The translations under genes were made by a program, and so were the position numbers. From Candidatus Obscuribacterales bacterium (GTDB lineage: Bacteria > Cyanobacteriota > Vampirovibrionia > Obscuribacterales > Obscuribacteraceae), in assembly GCA_021732025.1 (NCBI GenBank), contig JAKFVU010000003.1, forward strand, positions 1 to 64,000: DNA of 64,000 nucleotides. Direction: 5' to 3'. The notes below the pieces were generated by a model, which saw only the letters and a program-made list of their open reading frames with translations, searched no databases and was not told the DNA's origin. Of this stretch, positions 9,106 through 16,104 are shown one piece after another; position 1 is the first letter of the stretch; each line of letters begins with the position of its first letter.

Positions 9106-9158
9106 AATGCTTCTCGAACTATATCTCGGATTCCTTTTTGAACTTTCGAATCTTTGGA

Positions 9159-9587
9159 TTAAAGACCGCCGCCCAAACCACCGAGGTCGTTGATAGCGAA
9201 TGTTCCGAGCAAGTGAACTGCGGTTGGTCCACCGAAGCCGATGCCTAGCCCTTTGGCTACGTTCATCGCTGATTCACCACCATCTCTCTGACCGAAAGCA
9301 ATCTTCATGCCGGCTAGTGAGGAAGGAACAGTGGACAGAGCGGTAACAACGCGGGAGATGTCTCTTGCACAGTCATAACCGTAGTCAGCCAATTGGCCTA
9401 CTTCGTTTGATTGACCGTAACGTGGGTCTACTGGTGCACCTACCAGGCCTTGTGCGTGAGCGGCTTGGTCATATACTCCGAAGGCTAGAAGAACCAGTTG
9501 GGGAGCCAAAAGGAATCCCAAGCGGCTTGCAACTTTGAAGGAGTGTGATGCGGAAACTTTTTTAGCGAGGGATGCAACTTTATTCAT
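9159..9587 (-). CDS. VirB2/TrbC-like pilin candidate, copy 2
   Basis: A 142-residue protein starting at ATG 9587 behind CCTGAGG, as in copy 1. Only residues 3-13 differ from copy 1 (MNKVASLAKKVSA here); the hydrophobic signal core and the whole mature chain are identical. Many synonymous codon differences show that the duplication is not recent and that the protein sequence is held fixed. It has its own box, -10 and terminator, so it appears monocistronic. Confidence 0.65.
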   Translation of the reverse strand: MNKVASLAKKVSASHSFKVASRLGFLLAPQLVLLAFGVYDQAAHAQGLVGAPVDPRYGQSNEVGQLADYGYDCARDISRVVTALSTVPSSLAGMKIAFGQRDGGESAMNVAKGLGIGFGGPTAVHLLGTFAINDLGGLGGGL

Positions 9588-9678
9588 GGCGTAAGAAACC
9601 TCAGGGTATTTCGTGGAAGCATTTGGAGCGGGTGTCAGACTTGGGCTTTGACCTAGCTTTCGTCCGGCTTATGGAGTA

Positions 9679-9722
9679 ACAATAAAACTTTCCCAGGGCT
9701 TTGAATATGTGGTAATTCCCAT
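9679..9722 (-). promoter_or_regulatory. Upstream box and -10-like element of pilin-like copy 2
   Basis: ATGGGAATTACCACA (9722-9708, minus strand), 23 bases, then TATTGT (9684-9679). Box and spacing are the same as for copy 1. Confidence 0.5.
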
Positions 9723-9962
9723 GGCAGACGGTGTTTTTGCTCATTTTTCGATGATTTTCATGGTGCTTTTACGAAGCCAAGGGGACACTTTCAGGCAAAG
9801 AAAGCCCCGAAGCGTCAGCCCTGTGGCACTTCCCGGCCACGCAAAGCATTTTTGCCAATTTCAATATTTTTTTGAATGCGGCAGTATTTACGGCCGAATC
9901 AACCGTTGCTCTTTCCAAAACGCAGACAGGGTGTGCTTTTAATTGATTCTCTAGAAAAGGCA

Positions 9963-9983
9963 AAGCCGGGCTGAGCCCGGCTT
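9963..9983 (-). terminator. Terminator of pilin-like copy 3
   Basis: AAGCCGGGCT and AGCCCGGCTT pair around a one-base centre; on the minus strand a T-rich TTTGCCTTTT follows. It lies about 110 bases after the stop at 10093. Confidence 0.65.
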
Positions 9984-10092
9984 CGAACTTCCTATATATG
10001 TATTCAGTTTCGCTAACTACGTTTCATCACCGGGAGGCTTAGAGCTTGGGCATTTAGCCAAGCCAGCCCATCTTTATCTAACTGGCTGCCGA

Positions 10093-10521
10093 TTAAAGAC
10101 CGCCGCCTAGACCGCCGAGGTCGTTGATTGCGAATGTACCGAGCAAGTGCACTGCAGTTGGTCCACCGAAACCGATACCGAGACCTTTAGCAACGTTCAT
10201 TGCCGATTCACCGCCATCTCTTTGGCCAAAGGCAATTTTCATGCCAGCTAAAGATGAAGGAACTGTAGATAGAGCAGTTACAACACGAGAAATATCTCTT
10301 GCGCAGTCATAACCATAGTCAGCCAATTGGCCTACTTCATTTGATTGTCCATAACGTGGGTCGACCGGAGCACCAACCAAACCTTGAGCATGTGCGGCCT
10401 GGTCATAGACACCGAAGGCCAAGAGAACTAATTGTGGGGCCAGGAGGAAACCAAGGCGCGATGCAACTTTGAACGAGTGCGAGGCGGCGATTTTCTTGGT
10501 CAGTGCTTTGATATTTTTCAT
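10093..10521 (-). CDS. VirB2/TrbC-like pilin candidate, copy 3
   Basis: A 142-residue protein starting at ATG 10521 with TAGGAG upstream. The N-terminal MKNIKALTKKIAA differs from copies 1 and 2, but residues 14-142 are identical to both. Unlike them it has no upstream box in the 97-base gap before it, so it is probably the last gene of the unit that starts at 12677, followed by a terminator. Synonymous divergence from the other two copies is larger than that between copies 1 and 2, judged by eye. Confidence 0.65.
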   Translation of the reverse strand: MKNIKALTKKIAASHSFKVASRLGFLLAPQLVLLAFGVYDQAAHAQGLVGAPVDPRYGQSNEVGQLADYGYDCARDISRVVTALSTVPSSLAGMKIAFGQRDGGESAMNVAKGLGIGFGGPTAVHLLGTFAINDLGGLGGGL

Positions 10522-10618
10522 TGGGAACTCCTAGGGTGTTCGTTGAAGAGTTTTGGATGGGATTTAAAAGCTTGTTTAAGACGGGCTTGAAAAGATTGGT
10601 TTAGCTGAGATCTTCAGG

Positions 10619-11230
10619 CTATCGGGGAAGAAGTTTGCCGCCTACTCTTTGTTCTATCTTCATTCCAGAACCGGAGACAGAAGGAGCAGTAGAGCCAGAC
10701 TCAAACCCAGTTGGGTAGTTCTTAATTTGTGTTTGTGGAGCAGCCTTAACTGGAGCACTTCTCTTGACCATTTTCGGGAAGCCATTCTGAGAACGGCTCA
10801 AAATAACTGGCGAAGGAGCCACTTTGTCAGTCTTAACTACAGGTCTTTGAGTCGGCATTGAAATCAAGTTTGGATTGGCTGTCATTGGCAAAACGCCTGG
10901 TTTGCCGAAGGCTGAATTGAACGACGGAGCTGAGAGCTGAGCCATAACATTTGGTTGCATTACTGGTGCCATCTGCATTTGAACAGGTGGCCGTTTAATA
11001 CTTGCAAGTGGCATGGGGATTATCGAAGAACTACTTGGAGTAGAACCCGACCTCACTGTCGCTAACGCTGCTGGCGCTAAGTTGTTGTAAGTGTTACGAC
11101 GAACCGATTGCTCTTTAGGCCAGTAGTTGGGTTCCATGATAAATCTTGGACCATCAGCATGGGCAGCAGGTTGAGCCAGTGCAGCTGTTGCAGCAAAAGC
11201 GATAAGCGAAAGTAGAATCTTGATTTTCAT
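10619..11230 (-). CDS. Exported protein, paralogue A1
   Basis: About 203 residues from ATG 11230, chosen because MKIKILLSLIAF lines up with the MKFKIFLSLIAF start of its paralogue; the frame extends two codons upstream. A clear signal peptide ends near AHA. The mature protein is Pro/Ser/Met-rich without membrane segments. It shares ordered motifs with the gene at 11320-11934: PSSSS, PLASIKR, QPNVMAQL, NSAFGKPG, RSQNG, GSTAPS. No known family recognised. Its position between pilin-like copy 3 and the other exported paralogue suggests a periplasmic or surface component of the same apparatus. Confidence 0.65.
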   Translation of the reverse strand: MKIKILLSLIAFAATAALAQPAAHADGPRFIMEPNYWPKEQSVRRNTYNNLAPAALATVRSGSTPSSSSIIPMPLASIKRPPVQMQMAPVMQPNVMAQLSAPSFNSAFGKPGVLPMTANPNLISMPTQRPVVKTDKVAPSPVILSRSQNGFPKMVKRSAPVKAAPQTQIKNYPTGFESGSTAPSVSGSGMKIEQRVGGKLLPR

Positions 11231-11281
11231 AGCCACATCTCACAACAAAAGAAAACACCAATTTGCACATGCCTCATGAGA

Positions 11282-11307
11282 GAAGCACCCAGCATGCTGG
11301 GTGCTTC
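11282..11307 (-). repeat. Perfect 26-base inverted repeat between two exported paralogues
   Basis: GAAGCACCCAGCA and its exact complement meet with no loop at GCATGC. It lies 13 bases past the stop at 11320. No T-run follows on the minus strand, so it may stabilise the mRNA, attenuate transcription or bind a protein rather than end transcription fully. Confidence 0.6.
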
Positions 11308-11319
11308 AGAGAGTCAAAG

Positions 11320-11934
11320 TTAGTGCTTGTACTTAACAACACCGCTAACAGCTGTGGTTGTTGAAGCTCCGCTGCCGAACGCGCTTGGTGCAGTTGAGCC
11401 AGGTACATAACCGGTGTTGTAGCTTTGAATTGGATTGGCACGAGCAACACGAGCCTGTGGGTAGGATGGCCGTCTCAAATGAGCTGTTCCATTTTGTGAG
11501 CGGTTTATAGATCTTGGTGCAGAAGCCATCTTCATAGTCTTAGCAGGAGCAGCAGCAGCAACCGGTGCCATTGCATTTGGCGAAGCAGTTAATGGAATTG
11601 CTTGTGCAGCTGGCTTACCGAAAGCATTGCTGAATTGAGCTGGCATCAACTGAGCCATAATACTCGGCTGTGCTACTGGGGCGGCATGCACTGGGGCTGG
11701 AGCTCTCTTGATGCTGGCTAAAGGAATGCCGAGCATTGATGAACTGCTAGGTACAGAGCCGGCTCTTACTGTTGGAGCTGCTGGTGCTGGAGTCCAGGCC
11801 GAACGTGGCCCCACAGATTCCTTTTTCCAGACATTTGGTTCAAATTCAAATCGAGGACCGGCAATTGCAGCTGTTTGAGTGCATAGAGCTGTGGTTGCAA
11901 ATGCTATCAGTGAAAGAAAAATCTTGAATTTCAT
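11320..11934 (-). CDS. Exported protein, paralogue A2
   Basis: About 204 residues from ATG 11934, which has GGAG eight bases upstream; a longer frame opens at 11952. The signal peptide ends around AAIAG. The mature chain is Ala/Pro/Ser-rich and follows the same motif order as paralogue A1 (PSSSS, PLASIKR, QPSIMAQL, SNAFGKPA, RSQNG, GSTAPS). It lies 26 bases after the stop of the gene at 11961-12677. Function unknown. Confidence 0.65.
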   Translation of the reverse strand: MKFKIFLSLIAFATTALCTQTAAIAGPRFEFEPNVWKKESVGPRSAWTPAPAAPTVRAGSVPSSSSMLGIPLASIKRAPAPVHAAPVAQPSIMAQLMPAQFSNAFGKPAAQAIPLTASPNAMAPVAAAAPAKTMKMASAPRSINRSQNGTAHLRRPSYPQARVARANPIQSYNTGYVPGSTAPSAFGSGASTTTAVSGVVKYKH

Positions 11935-11960
11935 TGCCTTGTCTCCAAACAAAAGAAAAA

Positions 11961-12677
11961 TTAGAAGCGGAATGCGTTACGAGTACCGAAGCCAGTCATC
12001 ATCAGACCGGTTGCGCCTAAGCCGTAAAGGCTGTTTGGCCGTCTTATCATGGTGCCAACCAATGCTCCAGCTCCGAAACCGGCGAGAGCGCTTACGGCTG
12101 TACCCATGCCTGCACGGCGAGTGGTGCGTCTAACAATAGGATTGGAAGGTGGTGCTGTAAGAGTTTGAGTTTGGCTTACATTGCCATATGCGGTCGTTTG
12201 TGAATTTTGATCTTGACCAGGCATAATCCAATCTGATGTTCCAGTGTTACCAGGTACTTCTTGCCCACCCATACTTGAGTTGAAGTTAGGTTGGCCTTGG
12301 TTCATGCCACCTTGGCTCATTTGATTCATCATGTCTTGGCGAGCTTGTTGTGAATTATTTTGATTGTTGAAATTGTTCATGCCCGAGTTATTCATACCAG
12401 GGTCGTTAGAGCCAGCGGGGTTACCACTCATTGCTGAGTTCTGACCGTACGAGTTAGAGTTTGCATTTTCTTGACGAGCTTGAGCTTGAGCTTGCGACAT
12501 CTTCTGGGCTACGGCTGGGTCTAGAGGCACAACTTCTGGTGGAAGGAATGAATCAGTCTCGGCCTGTAGGCTGTACTGTGCCATCGCTGGCAGAGTGACG
12601 GATTGTCCGAATAGGCAGGAGACTAGGGCCACGTTCAGTGCCATTTTGGCGATTCTGTTGTTTGGGGCGTTTCTCAT
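11961..12677 (-). CDS. Exported Asn/Gln/Met-rich protein with a glycine-zipper-like C-terminus
   Basis: 238 residues from ATG 12677. An N-terminal signal peptide ends PAMAQ. Residues about 65-165 are rich in Asn, Gln, Ser, Met and Gly. Residues about 188-232 (AGFGAGALVGTMI, GLGATGLMMTGFG) form a Gly-spaced hydrophobic segment like glycine-zipper membrane helices. It is the first gene of a probable four-gene unit ending in pilin-like copy 3. A membrane-anchored periplasmic component is possible; no family recognised. Confidence 0.6.
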   Translation of the reverse strand: MRNAPNNRIAKMALNVALVSCLFGQSVTLPAMAQYSLQAETDSFLPPEVVPLDPAVAQKMSQAQAQARQENANSNSYGQNSAMSGNPAGSNDPGMNNSGMNNFNNQNNSQQARQDMMNQMSQGGMNQGQPNFNSSMGGQEVPGNTGTSDWIMPGQDQNSQTTAYGNVSQTQTLTAPPSNPIVRRTTRRAGMGTAVSALAGFGAGALVGTMIRRPNSLYGLGATGLMMTGFGTRNAFRF

Positions 12678-12767
12678 GATTTTCAGGTCCGTTTTCCGTT
12701 GGGTGCCAGTTGCTTAGGTGAACTGCTTTGTAAATACATACTACGAAACGTATAGCCAGAAAGGAAT

Positions 12768-12802
12768 CGGGGGGATTCCCATAGTCATGGGACAATCCCC
12801 CC
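12768..12802 (-). promoter_or_regulatory. Strong hairpin overlapping a copy of the upstream box
   Basis: A stem of GGGGGGAT with ATCCCCCC encloses a second stem TCCCAT/ATGGGA. The box-like ATGGGAATCCCCCCG is its left half as numbered here (12782-12768, minus strand). TAGTAT follows 24 bases further, matching the box-to-minus-10 distance of the pilin-like genes. It sits about 90 bases upstream of ATG 12677 and about 105 bases after the stop at 12910, so it could be an operator, an attenuator or both. Confidence 0.5.
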
Positions 12803-12909
12803 GAAGGGTTTTATCTAATTGTCACCCGCAAGCCCCTTACCATGGGCGTTTCGCGACTTTCGGGTCAAACGCAGCCAGAATTGAATCGATTAGATTCTCT
12901 GGATTTGTT

Positions 12910-13911
12910 TTAGAAGTTGGTGATTACTCCAGTTGGGAGCAAGCGTTGGCCAGTTTTCTGAGCAGTTACGTTGCCTGGTGAGAACTGAGTGTAGGGCAAG
13001 CCGAAGTCAGTTGTCTTGTGGCTGTACATAGGGATGCGACGCATACCTTGGCCGAATTCATAAGACTGGTTAGATTCAAGAGCACCAATCGGGTTGTTTC
13101 TGGTGTTGGACAGACCGAAGTCTTGGATTGTCGAACCAGTTGGGATGATTGCTCCACCAGCTTGGAAGCGTTGACCGCCGCCCAGGTCGATAGAACTCGA
13201 TCTCAAGCCGTTGCCGGTAGGTACGCCAGTTACAGCGCCCCAACCAGCCCATGGGCCCATACGTACCACGTTGTCTTGTGAGCCATCACCACCGAAACCA
13301 CCAATCATGGAGTTACGACCGCGATATCCCCACTGGTGGGTTTCTTGTCCACCACGACGTTGGGTTGGAATGCTTGTGTTGTATCCGCCAGTTCCGGCGA
13401 ATCCTCCGGTAGGGATGATATTTACTTGCTGCGAAGCGTTGATGAATCCAGGAGGTGCAGTCAACGAACCAGGGTCAGCGCCAGGAGTTGATGGAGGTGC
13501 TGGCACGATGCCGGTCAGCGATGGTCCAAGTACTCCAGGAGGAGAAACGATGGCAGGGTTGATGCCCAGAGGGATACCAGAAAAATCATTGTCGATTTGG
13601 TTGGCAGGAATAGCTGGAACCCAAGGCATTAGTTCAGGAGATGAAAGCATGCCGGGGTGAACGCCAGCTGGAGTAGGGCCATCACCAATTGCTGGTGGAG
13701 CGCCTTCGATTGGAGCTTGGAAAGGAGCGCCAGTTGGCTGCCCTTGAATAAGTGGTGTACGCAGTGTGCTCACTGGGCTGAATGGAGCAGGCGTGCCTTG
13801 GGGCGGACTGCCTGGGAATGGGCCAGAGCGTTGCGCATAGGAGGCTGACGCAGTGAGGGCGCCTAGGGTGATTGACATAATCACAGCGGGGATGAACTTA
13901 CGATTAAACAT
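12910..13911 (-). CDS. Exported Pro/Gly-rich protein, paralogue B1
   Basis: 333 residues from ATG 13911 with GGAGG upstream. A signal peptide ends near ASYAQ. The mature protein is Pro/Gly-rich with few hydrophobic runs. It shares with the gene at 13981-14703 the motif series LRTPL, APFQAPIEGAPPAIGDG (there VPAQEGAPPPCGDG), PAGVHPG (PPAVTPG), TQRRGGQ (TQRWGGQ) and short FGLxxTRN-like tail motifs. It follows that gene by 69 bases and probably shares its transcript. Likely a secreted or outer-surface fibre or matrix protein; function unknown. Confidence 0.6.
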   Translation of the reverse strand: MFNRKFIPAVIMSITLGALTASASYAQRSGPFPGSPPQGTPAPFSPVSTLRTPLIQGQPTGAPFQAPIEGAPPAIGDGPTPAGVHPGMLSSPELMPWVPAIPANQIDNDFSGIPLGINPAIVSPPGVLGPSLTGIVPAPPSTPGADPGSLTAPPGFINASQQVNIIPTGGFAGTGGYNTSIPTQRRGGQETHQWGYRGRNSMIGGFGGDGSQDNVVRMGPWAGWGAVTGVPTGNGLRSSSIDLGGGQRFQAGGAIIPTGSTIQDFGLSNTRNNPIGALESNQSYEFGQGMRRIPMYSHKTTDFGLPYTQFSPGNVTAQKTGQRLLPTGVITNF

Positions 13912-13980
13912 TGTCTGGCCTCCTGAAGCCGTTTTAAAGAATAGATTGAATGGCTGGAATACTGGTTGTTCGCGGGAGCA

Positions 13981-14703
13981 TTAATAGGGAGCGATGGTCA
14001 GTTGGGAGCGTTGATTGTCTCTGAAAAGTGTTCGGTTACCGTGTAGGTCTTGGGTGGTCTGACCTCGGTATTCTCCTCTCTGCCTTGGTCCGTCTTGCGA
14101 GAATTGCGGACACATCTTAAGGTCAGGCTTTTCAGAGAGTTTTTGGCCGAAATCGTTCATTCTTGAACTGTTTGGTCGAACATTGTTGGGTTTACCAAAA
14201 TCGTATGAACGTTGGCCTCCCCATCTTTGTGTTGGAGCATCTCCAACCATTCCACCTTGAGGACAGATGTTAACTACCGAAACTGGAGCTTGTAGACCGT
14301 AGCCACCACTAGAACCATTAATGGAGCTTGAGTCATAACCCGCAGTTGAAGGCGGTGGAGTGAGGTAAGGCATTGCCCATGCGTTTACTTCGTCTTTGTC
14401 GCCACCCATTGTGAGTGGTACGAATACAGCCGATGGTGGGCTGAAGGGAGTGCTGCAATCACCAGGGGTAACTGCTGGAGGCATGAATCCGTCACCACAG
14501 GGTGGTGGGGCGCCTTCTTGGGCTGGCACCCAGGCTGGGCTGTTGGGTGTGCCGTAGGTAATAGGTGTTCTGAGCGTGTTGATCATGTCAGCTTCACCGT
14601 AGGCGAAAGCTGAGGTAGCGAACAATGGGCATGAGAGAAGTGCGCCAGCCATAAGAGCGGTTGAAATTGCCTTTGCTATTTTCTTTGCCGATTGGTTGTT
14701 CAC
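13981..14703 (-). CDS. Exported Pro/Gly-rich protein, paralogue B2
   Basis: 240 residues from GTG 14703, which has GGGAG eight bases upstream. The signal peptide ends SAFAY. It shares the motif series of paralogue B1 but is about 90 residues shorter and contains several Cys residues (PPPCGDG, PGDCSTPF, NICPQGG, KMCPQF) that B1 lacks, so disulfides outside the cytoplasm are plausible. It is the first gene of this minus-strand locus. Function unknown. Confidence 0.6.
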   Translation of the reverse strand: MNNQSAKKIAKAISTALMAGALLSCPLFATSAFAYGEADMINTLRTPITYGTPNSPAWVPAQEGAPPPCGDGFMPPAVTPGDCSTPFSPPSAVFVPLTMGGDKDEVNAWAMPYLTPPPSTAGYDSSSINGSSGGYGLQAPVSVVNICPQGGMVGDAPTQRWGGQRSYDFGKPNNVRPNSSRMNDFGQKLSEKPDLKMCPQFSQDGPRQRGEYRGQTTQDLHGNRTLFRDNQRSQLTIAPY

Positions 14704-15377
14704 GAACTTATCTCCCGGCCATGGATTTGGCTTATCACTACCTTATAGATTCGGCAGGCACTTGTCTTGCGCGTAATTACGTACTACCCCCCGGTTTCTC
14801 CCACTATTTCGGCCTCTTTTCGCTTCCAAAAGCCTCGAAAGTCAATACTGACTGGCATTTAGGCCAAAAAAAAATATTTTTGTGGAAGATTCAGTCACTT
14901 TGCCTGACCCAGCAAAGCGCACAACTGTCTATATAAATAGTATGCCCTACCGGAGACCGGCTGCCCAGACTATGAGATTGACCGCTCTCTGCCAGAACCT
15001 ACAATCTGCTACGAGATGAACTTGAAGGATTGATCACTGACCACACAGACGGTAGGTCAGCGTCATGTCACTTCGACTACTCAAGACTGCGTCCGATAAA
15101 ACCGATAGATCCTTATATAAGCGATTTTCGTAGAAATTAATCAAAGCCAATAGGTGAAATTAATCAACGATCAAGGCAAAACAACCAGCACAAACCAGGC
15201 AACCACCACATCGTTTAACTTATGTCACCACTGACAGTATCAGCGAAAGGCACCACCCATACACCATTAGCGGTGCTTTCAAGAGGTAAGTGGTGCCCGC
15301 ACCATTGGCAATGGCAAATTTACTTTTACAAAATCGCGGTTTATCGGTATAGTAGGTTTCACGGAAGGGGTATAAGT
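14704..15377. other. Divergent intergenic region
   Basis: It separates the minus-strand exported-protein locus from the plus-strand coiled-coil gene. A weak copy of the shared box (GTGGGAGAAACCGGG on the minus strand, 14804-14790) lies about 90 bases before GTG 14703. The plus-strand promoter at 15325-15353 is clear. No gene or RNA recognised in the rest. Confidence 0.45.
15325..15353 (+). promoter_or_regulatory. Sigma-70-type promoter of the coiled-coil gene
   Basis: TTTACA, a 17-base spacer and TATAGT. Transcription would begin near 15360, giving a leader of about 18 bases with GGAAGGGG before GTG 15378. This argues against the longer upstream frame. Confidence 0.65.
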
Positions 15378-15998
15378 GTGAGCATTCATAAAAAAAATAC
15401 TGCCGATAATTTAGATTTCTCGCCAAATCATGATGAACATGAGGATGCTGTTGCCATCGACGGCTTAGAGCACATCTTTAAATGGGCATCAGAGGCGGTG
15501 TCAGATCCTCAAGATGAGAGAGTACGCCAAGCAAGAGACAGGCGTGTTCGTCATCAGGTTCTTGACGTTGTTCAAAAGTATAGAGAACAGCGCGTCGTTA
15601 CTAAGAGCCAGGATGAAGTTGCCTATTTGCAAAGAAGAGTAATTGCTCTGCTTTCAAAGATGCAAGAACTGACTGAAGAGAATGCAGCGGTTAAACAAAT
15701 TATGGTTAGCCAATTCTGGGCTATCCAAAGAATTCCCGTGCTAGAAGAACAAGTACGCGTGTTAAAGGTTGTCGAATACGAAAAAGATGCTGCTGTTAAA
15801 GAGCGCCGCTACTTGATGGATGCATTGGCAAAAGTCAAAGTAGAACGCGACTATTTAGAAGACATCTTAGTTACTTGCGAAGACGAAAACTCACGCCTGT
15901 CGAGCATCCTAAACAGCACGAGAGAAGAGTTAGCACAAGTACAAGCACGCAAATGGTGGCACAGTTTCGTTCCTAAAAGCTTCCTCAAAAAAGGCTAA
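15378..15998 (+). CDS. Cytoplasmic coiled-coil protein
   Basis: 206 residues from GTG 15378, set by GGAAGGGG seven bases upstream and by the promoter, which would lie inside any longer gene. The protein has no signal or membrane segment. After an acidic start, residues from about 55 to 190 are Glu/Arg/Lys/Leu-rich in a heptad-like pattern (YLQRRVIALLSKMQELTEE, LEEQVRVLKVVEYEKDAA), with a basic KWWHSFVPKS tail. A structural or scaffold role is possible; no family recognised. It faces away from the secretion-like locus and is followed by a terminator. Confidence 0.6.
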   Translation: MSIHKKNTADNLDFSPNHDEHEDAVAIDGLEHIFKWASEAVSDPQDERVRQARDRRVRHQVLDVVQKYREQRVVTKSQDEVAYLQRRVIALLSKMQELTEENAAVKQIMVSQFWAIQRIPVLEEQVRVLKVVEYEKDAAVKERRYLMDALAKVKVERDYLEDILVTCEDENSRLSSILNSTREELAQVQARKWWHSFVPKSFLKKG

Positions 15999-16038
15999 GC
16001 CCAACTAGGAGCTTCTAAGAGCTACTGACAGATTCGAT

Positions 16039-16072
16039 AAAAGGAGAGATTGACTAGCAATCTCTCCTTTTT
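16039..16072 (+). terminator. Bidirectional terminator between the coiled-coil gene and rarA
   Basis: AAAAGGAGAGATTG, a short loop and the exact complement, ending in T-rich sequence on both strands. It separates the convergent genes ending at 15998 and 16105. Confidence 0.8.
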
Positions 16073-16104
16073 AGTTCTCTATGCCAGCAAGCTCAGCGCC
16101 ACCA

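Larger units (their letters stand above)
8630..9158. other. Intergenic region between pilin-like copies 1 and 2
   Basis: It contains the promoter box of copy 1 and the terminator of copy 2 (9077-9105). The upstream region of copy 1 resembles that of copy 2, so promoter and gene appear to have been duplicated as a unit. Nothing else recognised. Confidence 0.5.
9588..10092. other. Intergenic region between pilin-like copies 2 and 3
   Basis: It carries the promoter elements of copy 2 (9679-9722) and the terminator behind copy 3 (9963-9983). The 230 bases between them show nothing I recognise. Confidence 0.45.

Noticed and set aside
8201..10521. The pilin-like triplicate as an insertion-sequence or phage repeat
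   Set aside because: There are no terminal inverted repeats or transposase, and the DNA copies have diverged while the protein has not.
15222..15377. Longer start for the coiled-coil protein
   Set aside because: The -35, -10 and Shine-Dalgarno elements lie within that stretch and point to GTG 15378.
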